From NCBI GenBank assembly GCA_000999025.1, contig LCFM01000012.1, positions 1 through 42,493 of the forward strand: a stretch of 42,493 nt of DNA. The letters are read 5' to 3'. Positions 10,745-21,400 of the stretch are shown in pieces (the stretch's first letter is position 1; each line of letters opens with the position of its first letter). The position numbers and the translations under genes were made by a program. Source of the DNA: Parcubacteria group bacterium GW2011_GWA2_43_13. GTDB taxonomy: Bacteria > Patescibacteriota > Patescibacteriia > UBA9629 > GWA2-43-13. The notes beneath the pieces are model-generated. The model made no database searches. It was not told where the DNA came from and saw only the letters and a list, made by a program, of their open reading frames with translations.

Positions 10745-10764
10745 TGTTATTTGATGGTTTCCGT

Positions 10765-10834
10765 GTAGAGACGTCCCGTTGGGACGTCTCGGTGAGAGGT
10801 GTCTCAATGAGACGCTCTAACAGAGCGTCTCTAC
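10765..10834. repeat. REP pair (BIME-like)
   Basis: Starts gtagagacgtcccgttgggacgtctc and ends gagacgctctaacagagcgtctctac. Confidence 0.8.
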
Positions 10835-10850
10835 ACGGGAGTGGTACGTT

Positions 10851-10881
10851 GTAGAGACGGGGCGAAAACCTCCATCTTTAC
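10851..10881. repeat. REP variant with gaaaacctcc centre
   Basis: gtagagacggggcgaaaacctccatctttac; resembles the inverted copy at 25484-25513. Confidence 0.6.
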
Positions 10882-10897
10882 AAGAATAGTGTTTCGT

Positions 10898-12013
10898 ATG
10901 GTCAATCTTTTGCCAGAAGAATTCCGGCGACAAGAAGAACGTGAACACAACGCCACTCTTGCTGAAAAACAACAGCAAGAGGGTGGTGTTATGTATACGC
11001 AGGCAAAAGGAATGCATACAACGCCACCGCACAAGGGAGAGGAATCTGTAGAGACGTCCCGTTGGGACGTCTCCGATAATCGTGGTGTCTCCGATAAGAC
11101 GCCCCCCTCTTCTACGGTGGGCAAGCAATGGGGTGTCTCTACAACGAACAAGCTCCCTGCGTTTGTCCAGCATGGGGCGATAAAAAAAACATCACTGTTT
11201 TCTGGGCTGAAAAAAAAGATACGCGCATTATTTAAAAAATCATCTGATATAACTCCAACAGTCCATGCTCAACCAAAACCGCAAACGCAGGCATTAAAAA
11301 CCATTGATTTTGGAGAAAAAGGAAAAGAAGAATACAAAAAACTCCGCCTTCAGCAGGAAAAAACAAAAAACAAAAAACATCTCTTGCCACGCATGAGAGT
11401 AAACTTGATTTCAGAAGATGTGTTAATGGAACGGAGCGAGCATATCGCCATTATTCGTTTGGGAGTGATTGCGGTATGTTGTGTATGTGTGGTTGGCGCA
11501 ATGTGGTTTTTTTTACAGATAGTTGTTACGCAAAAGCAAACTCGCGTTGATCAGCTTGTATCTACTAAAGATCTTGTAGAAAAAGAAGTCAGCCGCATCG
11601 CGCTTCAAACCACTGCTGGCCGGAAAGTTCAACTGCGGATCGGCGCGGCGCAAGCATTGGCAAGCGAGCATATTTCATGGCTGAAATTATTATCTTTTTT
11701 TGAAGAAAACACGCTTGCGTCAGTTACGTTTGACGGGATTTCACTTGATAAAAATGATGCGTATACCTATTCGTTAACTGCGACAGCTCCGTCTGTTGAG
11801 GATATGCTTGCCCAGTGGCAGGTTTTTGAGGACTCCGCGTATGTGGAGTCGGCAACTATTTCAGGATATTCCCGCGAAGATGATACGGAAATAACGTCAA
11901 CCAAAAGCGAGATCGCACAGCAAGAAGGAGAAGAGCAAAAGCCACAGTCAGCGCCGCGGGAGCATGTTTCATTTATCCTTGATTTGGTGGTTAAAAAATC
12001 ATTATTTGAGTAG
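10898..12013 (+). CDS. PilN-like type IV pilus assembly protein with an N-terminal insert
   Basis: MVNLLPEEFR N-terminus; a second NLISED motif before the TM helix (LGVIAVCCVCVVGAMWFFLQIVV) and a coiled-coil ectodomain. Start placed at 10898 because the tracked start at 10841 runs through a REP. Confidence 0.65.
   Translation: MVNLLPEEFRRQEEREHNATLAEKQQQEGGVMYTQAKGMHTTPPHKGEESVETSRWDVSDNRGVSDKTPPSSTVGKQWGVSTTNKLPAFVQHGAIKKTSLFSGLKKKIRALFKKSSDITPTVHAQPKPQTQALKTIDFGEKGKEEYKKLRLQQEKTKNKKHLLPRMRVNLISEDVLMERSEHIAIIRLGVIAVCCVCVVGAMWFFLQIVVTQKQTRVDQLVSTKDLVEKEVSRIALQTTAGRKVQLRIGAAQALASEHISWLKLLSFFEENTLASVTFDGISLDKNDAYTYSLTATAPSVEDMLAQWQVFEDSAYVESATISGYSREDDTEITSTKSEIAQQEGEEQKPQSAPREHVSFILDLVVKKSLFE
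11048..11142. repeat. Degenerate REP composite inside the PilN-like CDS
   Basis: gtagagacgtcccgttgggacgtctcc....ggggtgtctctac, translated in frame as VETSRWDVSDNRGVSDKT...WGVSTT. Confidence 0.8.
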
Positions 12014-12127
12014 CACGCGCCTCTTTTTTTCTGATCAAGGTTTGAGGGATTGTAAAGACGCTCCCTTGCCTACGCCCTCCTTTGGAGAGGGGCGTCTCCG
12101 CACTAAAGGAGTAAACAAACATCGCAT

Positions 12128-12910
12128 ATGAAACCGGTGATAAAAGAAAAAGAATCAGCTCGCAAGCAAATAGTCATTACTATAGGGAAGTTTTTAACCC
12201 GGTATTTTTTGTTTGTGTCTCTTGGAGTTGTTGCGACTGTTTTGTTTATTGGATATTTTTTTCTTATTAAGAGTCCGCTTGCGTATGTGAGATCAAATAC
12301 AGAGACCGCGCTGAAACAAGAATTGGAAAGTCAAGAACAGAGGCGCGATGTCTTGCGCGAGGAATTGAAAAAATTACAAAATCAGCCAAAGGAAATTTTA
12401 TACGCCGCTCTTCCTCAAACAGCCGAGAGCGCAGTGCTGTTTGGTCAAATGGAGCAATTATTCAACGATGTGGGCGTTCAAGTGCGTTCAATGAATATTA
12501 CAGAAGAAACAGTGAAAGAGTCGCCACGATCCCAACCCCAGTCAACTGGTGTTGGAGATGAAATAAACGCCTCTCCCCAACCTCCTGATCAATCCGGATA
12601 TCAGCAACCCACGGCTCCTGAAGGCGTTCAACCATCGGACAGCTCGCAAAAATCCGCACGCGATCCGCGCTTGAATCAAGTCAAAAAAGTGACGATTGAT
12701 TTGGAATTGAGTGGTACGGATTATAACGGGTTTAAAAAAATACTTGAGCATATAGAAAATTTTGAACGGATCGTTGAAGTTGAATCAACCCAGTATAGCG
12801 CCAGCGATTCCACTGGCGCGGGGAAAGAAAAAAATAAAGAAAACGCCCGGTCAGAATTGTCATCTGCATTTTCTTTGGCATTAGTAACCTATTATTTGCC
12901 TGATCTATAA
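12128..12910 (+). CDS. PilO-like type IV pilus assembly protein
   Basis: TM at the N-terminus, coiled coil, then an LFNDVGVQVRSMNI...VTIDLELSGTDYNGFKKILEHIENFERIVEV PilO-like pattern; follows the PilN-like gene. Confidence 0.65.
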   Translation: MKPVIKEKESARKQIVITIGKFLTRYFLFVSLGVVATVLFIGYFFLIKSPLAYVRSNTETALKQELESQEQRRDVLREELKKLQNQPKEILYAALPQTAESAVLFGQMEQLFNDVGVQVRSMNITEETVKESPRSQPQSTGVGDEINASPQPPDQSGYQQPTAPEGVQPSDSSQKSARDPRLNQVKKVTIDLELSGTDYNGFKKILEHIENFERIVEVESTQYSASDSTGAGKEKNKENARSELSSAFSLALVTYYLPDL

Positions 12911-12916
12911 TAAATC

Positions 12917-12987
12917 GTAGAGACGCACCGTTGGTGCGTCTCCGATGAGAGATGTCTCGATGAGACGCTCTAACAGAGCGTCTCTAC
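12917..12987. repeat. REP pair (BIME-like) between the pilO-like and FN3 genes
   Basis: gtagagacgcaccgttggtgcgtctcc...gagacgctctaacagagcgtctctac. Confidence 0.8.
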
Positions 12988-13004
12988 GATATCCTTATAA
13001 AAAT

Positions 13005-13916
13005 ATGATCCGCAGACGAATACCAAAAAAGAAACTGATGATATACGCTATTTTCATGAGCGTTATGTTTGGCTCTGCCGGTATTATTTTTTACCGAACC
13101 TATGTACCGCCTTCAGGCGGGACCGTCCCGAGTTCACCTGTTATTCAAAATTCAATTTCTGGAGCGCCGTCACCTGCCGGAACAATTCAGCAACCGACAC
13201 AAATCAATCAGCAAAAGCCGAGCGTTGAGTTGTTGGAAGATCCTTTTTTCGCCGGCAGAGTCGCTGTGCCGGGATTTGGCAAGTTGGAACAAGGTTCTTT
13301 AGATGTGGTTGATAGTACGCAGGCCCTGCCTGTGAGAAATGTAACAGTGTATGACATTGGGACAGGCGCTGATGTATTGGTAACATGGGAACATCCCAAA
13401 GATTCGCGCGTGCAGGAAATTTCCATCTATCGCTCGGAAGATGCAACATCACTTGGATCGTCTATTGCGGTTATAAAAAACACCAAACAAACCTATCGAG
13501 ACAGCGATGTCCAATTGGGAAAGACCTATACCTATACAGTAGGTTCGCGGGCTGAAGATATTCAAGAGGGATTATCTGAATCAATCTCAATCACAGTCAC
13601 GGACACGGTTGTCCCGCCGTCTCCAAAAGATATTACAGTAACGGCGACTGATTCCCGAAGCGTGCGCGTGAAATGGACAGGTGTTGATGATTCTTCTGTT
13701 GTGCTGTACCGCGTATATCGTTCCCAGACAAGTGGTGTGTTAGGAGATGAAATCGCGACAGTCGGAGCGGATAAGCCGCTGTGGTATGATGATACATTAG
13801 TTGTTCCGGGGAACAGCTATTATTATACAGTCATTGCGGTTGATGTAGGCGGCAATAGTTCCGCTCCCCGCCAAATGCGCCCAAATATCGGCAATCCGTA
13901 TCCGTTTGGACGATGA
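13005..13916 (+). CDS. Membrane-anchored protein with FN3-like domains
   Basis: MIRRRIPKKKLMIYAIFMSVMFGSAGIIF anchor; two FN3-like modules (VRVKWTGVDDSSVVLYRVYRS). Start moved from 12945, which lies in the REP. Confidence 0.65.
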   Translation: MIRRRIPKKKLMIYAIFMSVMFGSAGIIFYRTYVPPSGGTVPSSPVIQNSISGAPSPAGTIQQPTQINQQKPSVELLEDPFFAGRVAVPGFGKLEQGSLDVVDSTQALPVRNVTVYDIGTGADVLVTWEHPKDSRVQEISIYRSEDATSLGSSIAVIKNTKQTYRDSDVQLGKTYTYTVGSRAEDIQEGLSESISITVTDTVVPPSPKDITVTATDSRSVRVKWTGVDDSSVVLYRVYRSQTSGVLGDEIATVGADKPLWYDDTLVVPGNSYYYTVIAVDVGGNSSAPRQMRPNIGNPYPFGR

Positions 13917-13945
13917 CCGCGTACCCCCTTAGGGGAGGGTGAGGT

Positions 13946-14791
13946 ATGGATGATTACAGATATTCTATGATTCAGCCCTCCCGCTCCTATATTCATAGGG
14001 GGGGTATAATGTGTTCTCGTATGTCTTCATTAATCGTTAGTATCCTCAACGGCACCTCAATAATCATTTTCTTTGAAATAGCTCGCGCTATGCCACGCTT
14101 GTTTTGGTTTATTGCGCTTCTATCTTGCGCCATTACGCTGTATATCCATTGGGTGTGTTGGAAAAAAAAACGTGGCATATCATTTATGCACGCGTCTGTT
14201 CTCCAACTATTGACGATTGCGTCTTTGTGGCTTTTTTTTATCTTTATTGATCACACATTTCTTCAACATATCTGGATTATAGTATCAGGGTGTATTGTCA
14301 TGCTTGTAACGTCTGCTCTGACCTTTCGGTTTCGGATTTCATCCTCAATCAAGAGTACGCGCAAGCTCCGTCTTGCGTTTCGATCTCTGCTGTTAGTGGC
14401 GTTGTTATACATGATAGCAGTCGTTTGTTTTGCAGGGATTGCTATTTTGGGATACTCGCCGCTTGTGGTCGGCGGTTTTTTAATAGCATGTTCGATGTAT
14501 ATTTCATGGATGTGGTTTGAGGGCTATCATGTGCTATTACAGCATCGCATTGGCGCAACAGCAATCGCGACTATCATTGGCATTGAGGCATTTGCATTGA
14601 TTGTGTTGTGGCCTACAACGATCTATGCCATGGGATGCGTGTGGCTGATTGTCATGCATATGACATTGGGAGTTGTACGGCAGTATATTATATTTGGCAA
14701 AGAGGGCTTTACTCCAAGAGTGTTGTTTCGCTATCTTTCTTCATTTGTTATTGGGTTGCTTGGCGTGTTGATTACCGCGCGGTGGAGATAG
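13946..14791 (+). CDS. Multi-pass membrane protein of unknown function
   Basis: 281-aa ORF, mostly hydrophobic with several predicted TM segments. The start codon is uncertain. Confidence 0.6.
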   Translation: MDDYRYSMIQPSRSYIHRGGIMCSRMSSLIVSILNGTSIIIFFEIARAMPRLFWFIALLSCAITLYIHWVCWKKKRGISFMHASVLQLLTIASLWLFFIFIDHTFLQHIWIIVSGCIVMLVTSALTFRFRISSSIKSTRKLRLAFRSLLLVALLYMIAVVCFAGIAILGYSPLVVGGFLIACSMYISWMWFEGYHVLLQHRIGATAIATIIGIEAFALIVLWPTTIYAMGCVWLIVMHMTLGVVRQYIIFGKEGFTPRVLFRYLSSFVIGLLGVLITARWR

Positions 14792-14796
14792 AATGT

Positions 14797-14822
14797 GTAG
14801 AGACGCGGCGATGCCGCGTCTT
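14797..14822. repeat. Single REP hairpin
   Basis: gtagagacgcggcgatgccgcgtctt. Confidence 0.7.
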
Positions 14823-14839
14823 AATTGTTGCGAGGTTAT

Positions 14840-14966
14840 CCCCGCACCTATTATGAGGAAAGCTAACGCTTTTTTAAAGAGATGTAGCTGAAATAAGGTG
14901 AGATAACTTTCAATCTATAGTTCTATTGTACCCATCAGAGTAATATACCTAATAATAGGTGCGGGG
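14840..14966. repeat. 127-bp inverted-arm element, copy 1 (MITE-like or structured RNA)
   Basis: Perfect 15-bp arms ccccgcacctattat / ataataggtgcgggg; homologous to 33612-33749. Confidence 0.7.
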
Positions 14967-15020
14967 TTATCCACAGAATGTGCTTGTGCATAAAATGTGT
15001 ATTGATTGTATACTATAGAT

Positions 15021-15242
15021 ATGAGTCATGAAGGAATTGAAAAGAAATCGCATACACAGCGAAGAGTATTCGCTGTCATTGTTGGAGGATTTTTTTTACT
15101 GCTTGTTTTTATGAACACAGTACTTGTTGTTCAGATGGCGTTTTTTAAGATTCCCCAAATCCAAAAAAGTATTCAAGAAGTACGAGATGTAACAGAGCAA
15201 ACGCTGTATCGCGTAAGCGCGCAAGCGCAAAGAAGTCGTTAG
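15021..15242 (+). CDS. Small single-TM protein
   Basis: MSHEGIEKKSHTQRRVFAVIVGGFFLLLVFMNTVLVVQMAFF. ATG at 15021 preferred over the tracked TTG at 15006. Confidence 0.5.
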   Translation: MSHEGIEKKSHTQRRVFAVIVGGFFLLLVFMNTVLVVQMAFFKIPQIQKSIQEVRDVTEQTLYRVSAQAQRSR

Positions 15243-15246
15243 TGTT

Positions 15247-15289
15247 GTTCCCCCCTCTCCTTTACAAGGAGAGGGTAAGGGTGAGGTAG
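15247..15289 (+). repeat. Family-2 palindromic repeat
   Basis: cccccctctcctttacaaggagagggtaagggtgaggtag. Confidence 0.65.
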
Positions 15290-15346
15290 TCGTTAAAACA
15301 TAGGCCTACGCAAAAAAAAGATATAAATAATAATAAGTATATATTT

Positions 15347-15398
15347 CATAAGCCTTGCATCAGGGGTTTGGTTCTTGATGCGAGGTTTATGTTTTTTT
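15347..15398 (+). terminator. Terminator/attenuator-like hairpin just upstream of the 3340-aa ORF
   Basis: cataagccttgcatca / tgatgcgaggtttatg: 16-bp stem with two G-U wobbles, then T7, ending 7 nt before the ATG at 15406. Confidence 0.65.
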
Positions 15399-15405
15399 AC
15401 GCTCT

Positions 15406-18400
15406 ATGAAACAGCGCACCTTCGTGCTTTCGCGGATCAAATCTGCGAGAATCATTTATTCATTCTTACTCGTAACCACACTTTTGTGGGCTATTGGGTT
15501 GCCAATTTTGCCAATAGGCAATTGGGTTGACACAGCGCGAGCCGCGGCTCCGACCTTTACATTAAAATGGAAAACCGCATCCACAAAAGCGGTGCTGACC
15601 TTTGACCAATGGGTGTTTAATACTTCGTCAAGCCAGCAATGGGGTCCATCGGGTGGGCTTGAAGCGGCTGATTTTGCGCTTGGAGGGAGTGGCGCGCCTA
15701 CAATCACCGCAGTGCAAGCGGATGGCGGAACAAAAACCGTTATTTTAACGCTTTCTGCGGCTCCCACTTCTGGCACTACAACCTTTGCCTGCGCCGCTAC
15801 TTCGGTCTATAACCAAGCCGGAGAAGCGTGCAACTCTGGGACAACAGTAACTGCGGCTGGAGGAAATGCCGATTCAACCGGACCAACCATTACCGCAACT
15901 CGGCCATCTGGCAATAACTCTGTAGAAGTAGAATTTAGTGAACCAGTTGATCAGACAACTGGTGAAAACATTACTTTTTATACGCTCGTAACTGCAAATA
16001 GCACTGATACAACAGCTATCAGCCGCGCAGTTCGTCAGCCATGGGATCCTAAAATTATCCGCGTAGAGGCAGACGGAGCTCAAATAGACAATAGCGTTAC
16101 TGGCGCGGATACCATTACCGTAACTGCCGGAGATAATATGGATAAAGACGGTGGTGTTGATGCAAGCAAAAGCCGAGTTACGTTGGTGTTTAGTAAAAAC
16201 ATGGATACAACCACATCTCAAGTCGGGGCGCATTATATTATTAAAAGCCCGGATTGCAGTAGTAATGCCGAAATTTCATTAACAGCGTTAGGGGCTGGGG
16301 ATATTGTGGTTTCTGCAAATAAAGTGCGAATTGGTGTGCCTGAAGCGACATGTGATCTTGATCCAACAGATTTTGATATGAGCAGTTTTGATCCAACTGC
16401 TGTTATGGATTCCATCAGGGTTAAAAATTCCATGAACGGCGGAGGGCCAAAAGATACAGATGGCAATATCCAAATGTCTGATTGGTTTCGGCCATTAGAA
16501 AAATCAGCCGCGCCGATTGTAAAAGGAATCGGCATTGACGCGACTGCAAAAAAAGCAACAGTCAGATTTGATAAAAATTTGGATAGAAACACGGTTGCCG
16601 TTGGCGGATTTACCGTCAATACAACAGCCGAGGGAGATACGCCAACTATCAGCGCCGCGGCATTGGATTGGGATCAGCGTTCTGTTGTGTTGGTACTGCA
16701 TTCCAGCACTAATTTTACAAGCGGCGGCAGTATTGATATTAAAAAGACCGCAGGCGCAGGCGCTTTGACCGATATATTGGGTAACTATGTCGCCGTAACC
16801 GGTTGTAGTGATAATACTCCGGACGCGGATCATATCCAATGTACAATTGATAGCACAGCGCCAACGATTACAAAAATAAAAGCAACTGATACCAATGGTA
16901 ATAAACTACTTGAGGTGGGTGAAACAGTTGCTATAGAGTTTAGTGAAGAAATGGATCGCCAGTCAGCATGGGATCAATGGGCATTTAATGTGTTATATGG
17001 TTCAACCTGTACAGTTACCACACCAATAAGTTCTAAAGATGGATGCCAGTGGGGTTCTTGGGGAGATGGCGCAACGTCAGTATGGGGTGTCAACGGCGCT
17101 TCAGTGGCAAATAGCAAAATTACCATTACTTTAGGAACAGCGCCGAATGTTAAATCAGGGTATAAAATCGTGCCATGGGCTGATACTTCGGGCTTTGGTG
17201 GCGCTTCTGATAAATCAGGAAATAAAGTCGCCAATGTCGGCGCCATCAGTTTAGGCGCGCCGACTATCCAGTCAGTTAAATATACAGATGTCAATACGAG
17301 TTCTTCGGTGAACCTAACAGATACAGTCAAGTTTATATTCACTAAATCAATGGACACCGCAACAGTGACCAATGGAAATGTCAACACGCGCATGGTGCTG
17401 TCAAGCTCGCACATTTGGGGCACTTCTCCCACAATTGCATGGACAACAACCACGCTTACAAACGATACGTTAACAGTAACACTTACCAGTGGCGTTGATG
17501 CGGCAAATAACGACACTATTACTCCCAATGCCGCGGTTGTGGATATTAATGGTCTTTCAGTCAGTGGTACCGGACTCTTGAAAACAGCTGGTCCGACTGT
17601 CTCCAGTGTTACCGGTCTTTCCACCCTCAAACTTGTATTTACTGAAGCGGTTTTAAACACAGGCGGATTGGAATATCCGTCGCAAACCGCAACAGTTATG
17701 TCGTATGATGCAACGCCAGTGAATTTGACTGACGGAACATCAGACACGACCCAGTTGCAAGTATTATTCGCATTTGGCGGCGGTGGAACCGCGCTCGCGG
17801 CACAGGCGATTAATTATGTATCCGCAGACGGCAAGACCGTGGTGGTAGTATTAAATAGAAACGCGGCAGGGACTGACACATTAAGTGTTACCGGAACCAA
17901 GGGTGTTTCTGGCATTGCGGCGGCAAATACTGGAGACGGGACATTGGGAGCTGGTGGATTTAATGCAACGCTTGGCGCAGGAGCGACACCAACACTTCAA
18001 CGGATTGAAATTATGAAACCCGGAGGCGGAACAGGAACCGGTCCAAGTGGAGGATCTTCTGCCATTAATGCGGGAGATGTGATTCGTGTTCGGTTTAGTG
18101 GAGCAATGAATCCGGCAACTATTACTGCGGCAAATGTAGGAACCGCGCTCCGGCTCTGTGCTATTGGAACATTGAATGCAACAAACACCTGCGCAGGCCC
18201 TCATAGCTGGGGCACGGTCGCATCCGGATTAGCTGTGAGCTGGTTTACTGAAACCTATCTTAATGACACGGTTGAGATTATCCCCGGATTTGATCATACC
18301 ATTGCAAATGGCGATGTGATTGATCCGGCAACAACCGTTACCACTGATGCCGGAACCGCGATTACAGCGGTGGGCGATGCCGGGTCTCCGACAGAAGGAA

Positions 18401-21400
18401 GTATTGGCACGCTTGACGCAAGCATTGCGCGGGTATTGGCGGTTAAATATAGTGATACAAATCCGAGTGGCATCGGTGTTGCCGATGTTGTTACCTTTGT
18501 ATTCAGCAAAACAATGAATACCAGCTTTGACGGCAACTCGGCAGACGGATGCGCGAATGCAGGGTTGGCGGCAAATAATTTAGAAACAAAAGTGGGGGTT
18601 CCGAGTTATCAAGGATTTTTTGTTGACAGCGCAAGTGGATCATTTACCCAACGCACAAATCCGTGGGGTACCGGTGCCGCGCCGACCATGGCATGGAAAA
18701 AGACAACAATGGCCTGCGATACTTTGGAAATTATTCTGGGAGGCACCCCGACTATTGTTGCAGGAGCAACGCCGGATAATATCTGGATTGATGGCGGGTT
18801 GATTCAAGCCGCAGGCGGAACCATGATTCAATCCTTTGCAGCATTGCATATTGATAACCAACAACCAACCCTTACATCTGTACTTGTGATTAATGACGGC
18901 GCAACGGCAAACACAGCTGAAGGCGGAGATGAGATTGCGTTTGTTTTCTCCGAGTCAATGGATCAGTCAACTGTTACTAATGGCAATGTCGCAACAGTTC
19001 TTGATTCCAATACTGTTGGAACTGATTACGGCACCAGCCCAACAGTGGTATGGCTATCTCCGAATATGGTGAAAGTAACCTTGGGCGCGACTCCGACTGT
19101 TGTGTACGCAACCAGCACGGTAAATCCAACCAATGCGGTCAAAGACAGCGCAGGCAATATTGATAATACTTCAACAGCTCCAACGGTGACGGTTTCAACA
19201 GTTCGGCCGGTATCTTCGGTGGTGCTTACTGATCCTGATACAGCAAATCCCGGACTTGATAAAAATGATATTCGGGTTACATGGACAGATAGTAGCGCAA
19301 CAACAGGCCAAGGATATAACCTCTATATTTTGCCAGATAATGTGCCATTGAATTTGGCAACGCATAAACCGTTTAACAGTGTGGCGGTAAACGCGATTAC
19401 CGGAACTGCAAGTTATACATATAATGCCTCAATATCCACGTTCGCGCTTTACGATGACAGCCGGTTTACCTATCTTGCGTCAGGAACCAATCCTGCGCCT
19501 GGGGCTATGTTTTATCCATTGATGCCGGGTAGTAACTATATTGCGTATGTCGTAACATGCGATGCGGTTGTGTACGCGTGCACCAGTGGCACTCCTTCGA
19601 TGCCCTCTGCAAGCGCCAATACTCAGCTTATCGGTGAGTTTCAAGCATTTGATTCGACAATGCTTGGCACTATGCAAGGAACAGGCGGGACAGGTGGCGG
19701 AATTTTTGCAGGACCGATGATGGCAGGCGGCAACTTTATGGTAGAAGGGACTATGCCGTTCCAAGGGTCTATTGAGGTTCCAACCAATATCAAACTCATT
19801 GGAATTAAATTTTCTGGTCCGCTTGATCAATCAACCATGACAAGCAGTAATATTACGTTGAAAAATATTACTGATACGCCGAATGTTACAGTAACCGGAA
19901 CCTTGGCATATAACTCATCGCAAAATGCTATTACTCTGACGCCGGCGTCAGTGCTTACGGCAAGTAAAAAATATCGCTTAACAATAACGAGAGATGTTAA
20001 AAATTCATTCGGCGTGCCGATTGCCGGAATGCCACAACCAGGGAGCACTGAGCCAGGGCCGTTTATCACTGATTTTAAAACCGGTTCAGGCGCGGACAGC
20101 ACCGCCCCGCAAGTGCAAGATAACAAAGTTCAGGCAGAGGGGATGACTGTAAGCGCGGTGAACATTAACATTCCGGAAATGAGTGTTCGGTTTAGTGAAG
20201 ATATGGATCCGACAACATTCACAACATCAAGTTTCTTACTGCAATATGATGCAACAGCGAATGCATCGTTTAGCGCGAGTGAAACGCCATTAACTACGGT
20301 AAGCGGAACAGTGGAATATGATCCATTCGGCCGTATTGCCCATATTTGGCTGAACGGCGCGCTCCCGACAGAAAAGGATTTCCGCATCAAATTAGTGGGA
20401 ACCGTGGTAAAAGATATAGCGGGAAATTTTGTTGATGGCGATTATGATGGTACTGCTGGTGGGGATTACACCTTTACCTTTACCACCCGCGCTACAGCCG
20501 AAGGTGATAACGCGGCTCCGCGGATTTCGTGGTCTGATACTGATGGATTCCATCTTGGAGTTGGCTTTAATGCCGGAATGCAAAAATCAGCCGTAACCAC
20601 TGCTTCAAACTGGACATTGTTGGTAGCCGGCGCAAGTGTGAGTTTATCCGGCGCAAATATCAATTATGATGCGTTTGATAATTCTGTGCACTTTGACGGA
20701 CTCACGCTTACTGCGGATGCAACATATGTCATTACCGCCGGAACAAATATCAAAGGTCTGAACAATGTTCCTGTTGATGGTAGCTATGATGAAAGCACTG
20801 GCACAGTCCATGGCTTCCAAGGCGCGGGATCAAAAGGATGTTCTGCGACAACCTTTGATTTTGGATGCGGAACAAATGACGTGTTTAACCCGAACGTGAT
20901 GACATTCATGCCGATTAATGTGTGGCCCATGAACCAGTTTGCAAACCAGACATCGCGGTACATGATCAACTTCCCAACAACGCAAGCAGTGCCTCTTGGC
21001 GGGAAAATCGAGCTTGAATTCCCAGTCGGGTTTGATGTTTCAAGCGCTGATAAATCAAGCGCGACAACAGAAGCGTTTATGAACGCGGATATCAATGGTC
21101 CAGGCACTGGAACCGTTACCATGGCAAGCGTTACGCCGAATAGCACAACCAGAAAGATTGTTATTGTTACTGGCGGAGCCGCAACGCAAGCAAATGATTA
21201 TCTGAACTTTGAGCTGAAAAATATCGTCAACGGCGCGTCGAGCACCATGGACTGGACAAACAACAGTGGCGGACATACGGTTTCTATTACTACAAAGGAC
21301 TCAACCGGAAAAACCATAGAAGGCCCATTAACCTCTATGCCATTCCCGCTTGATAAAGGAGGATCAGGATCAATATCAGGCAAAGTTACAAAAGAAGACG

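Noticed and set aside
10841-10897. Upstream start extensions reading through REPs (10841, 12945, 31872)
   Set aside because: Extensions translate only REP sequence (e.g. MRDVSMRRSNRASLR); downstream ATGs at 10898, 13005 and 31929 start protein-like sequence.
10817-11173. Minus-strand ORFs of 106-118 aa (10817-11173, 10831-11151)
   Set aside because: They overlap the PilN-like gene and owe much of their open frame to REP palindromes, which read open on both strands.
12052-12101. REP-like gtaaagacgctccc...ggggcgtctcc with an internal cctcctttggagagg
   Set aside because: Looks like a degenerate REP mixed with family 2, but too diverged to call confidently as a nested insertion.
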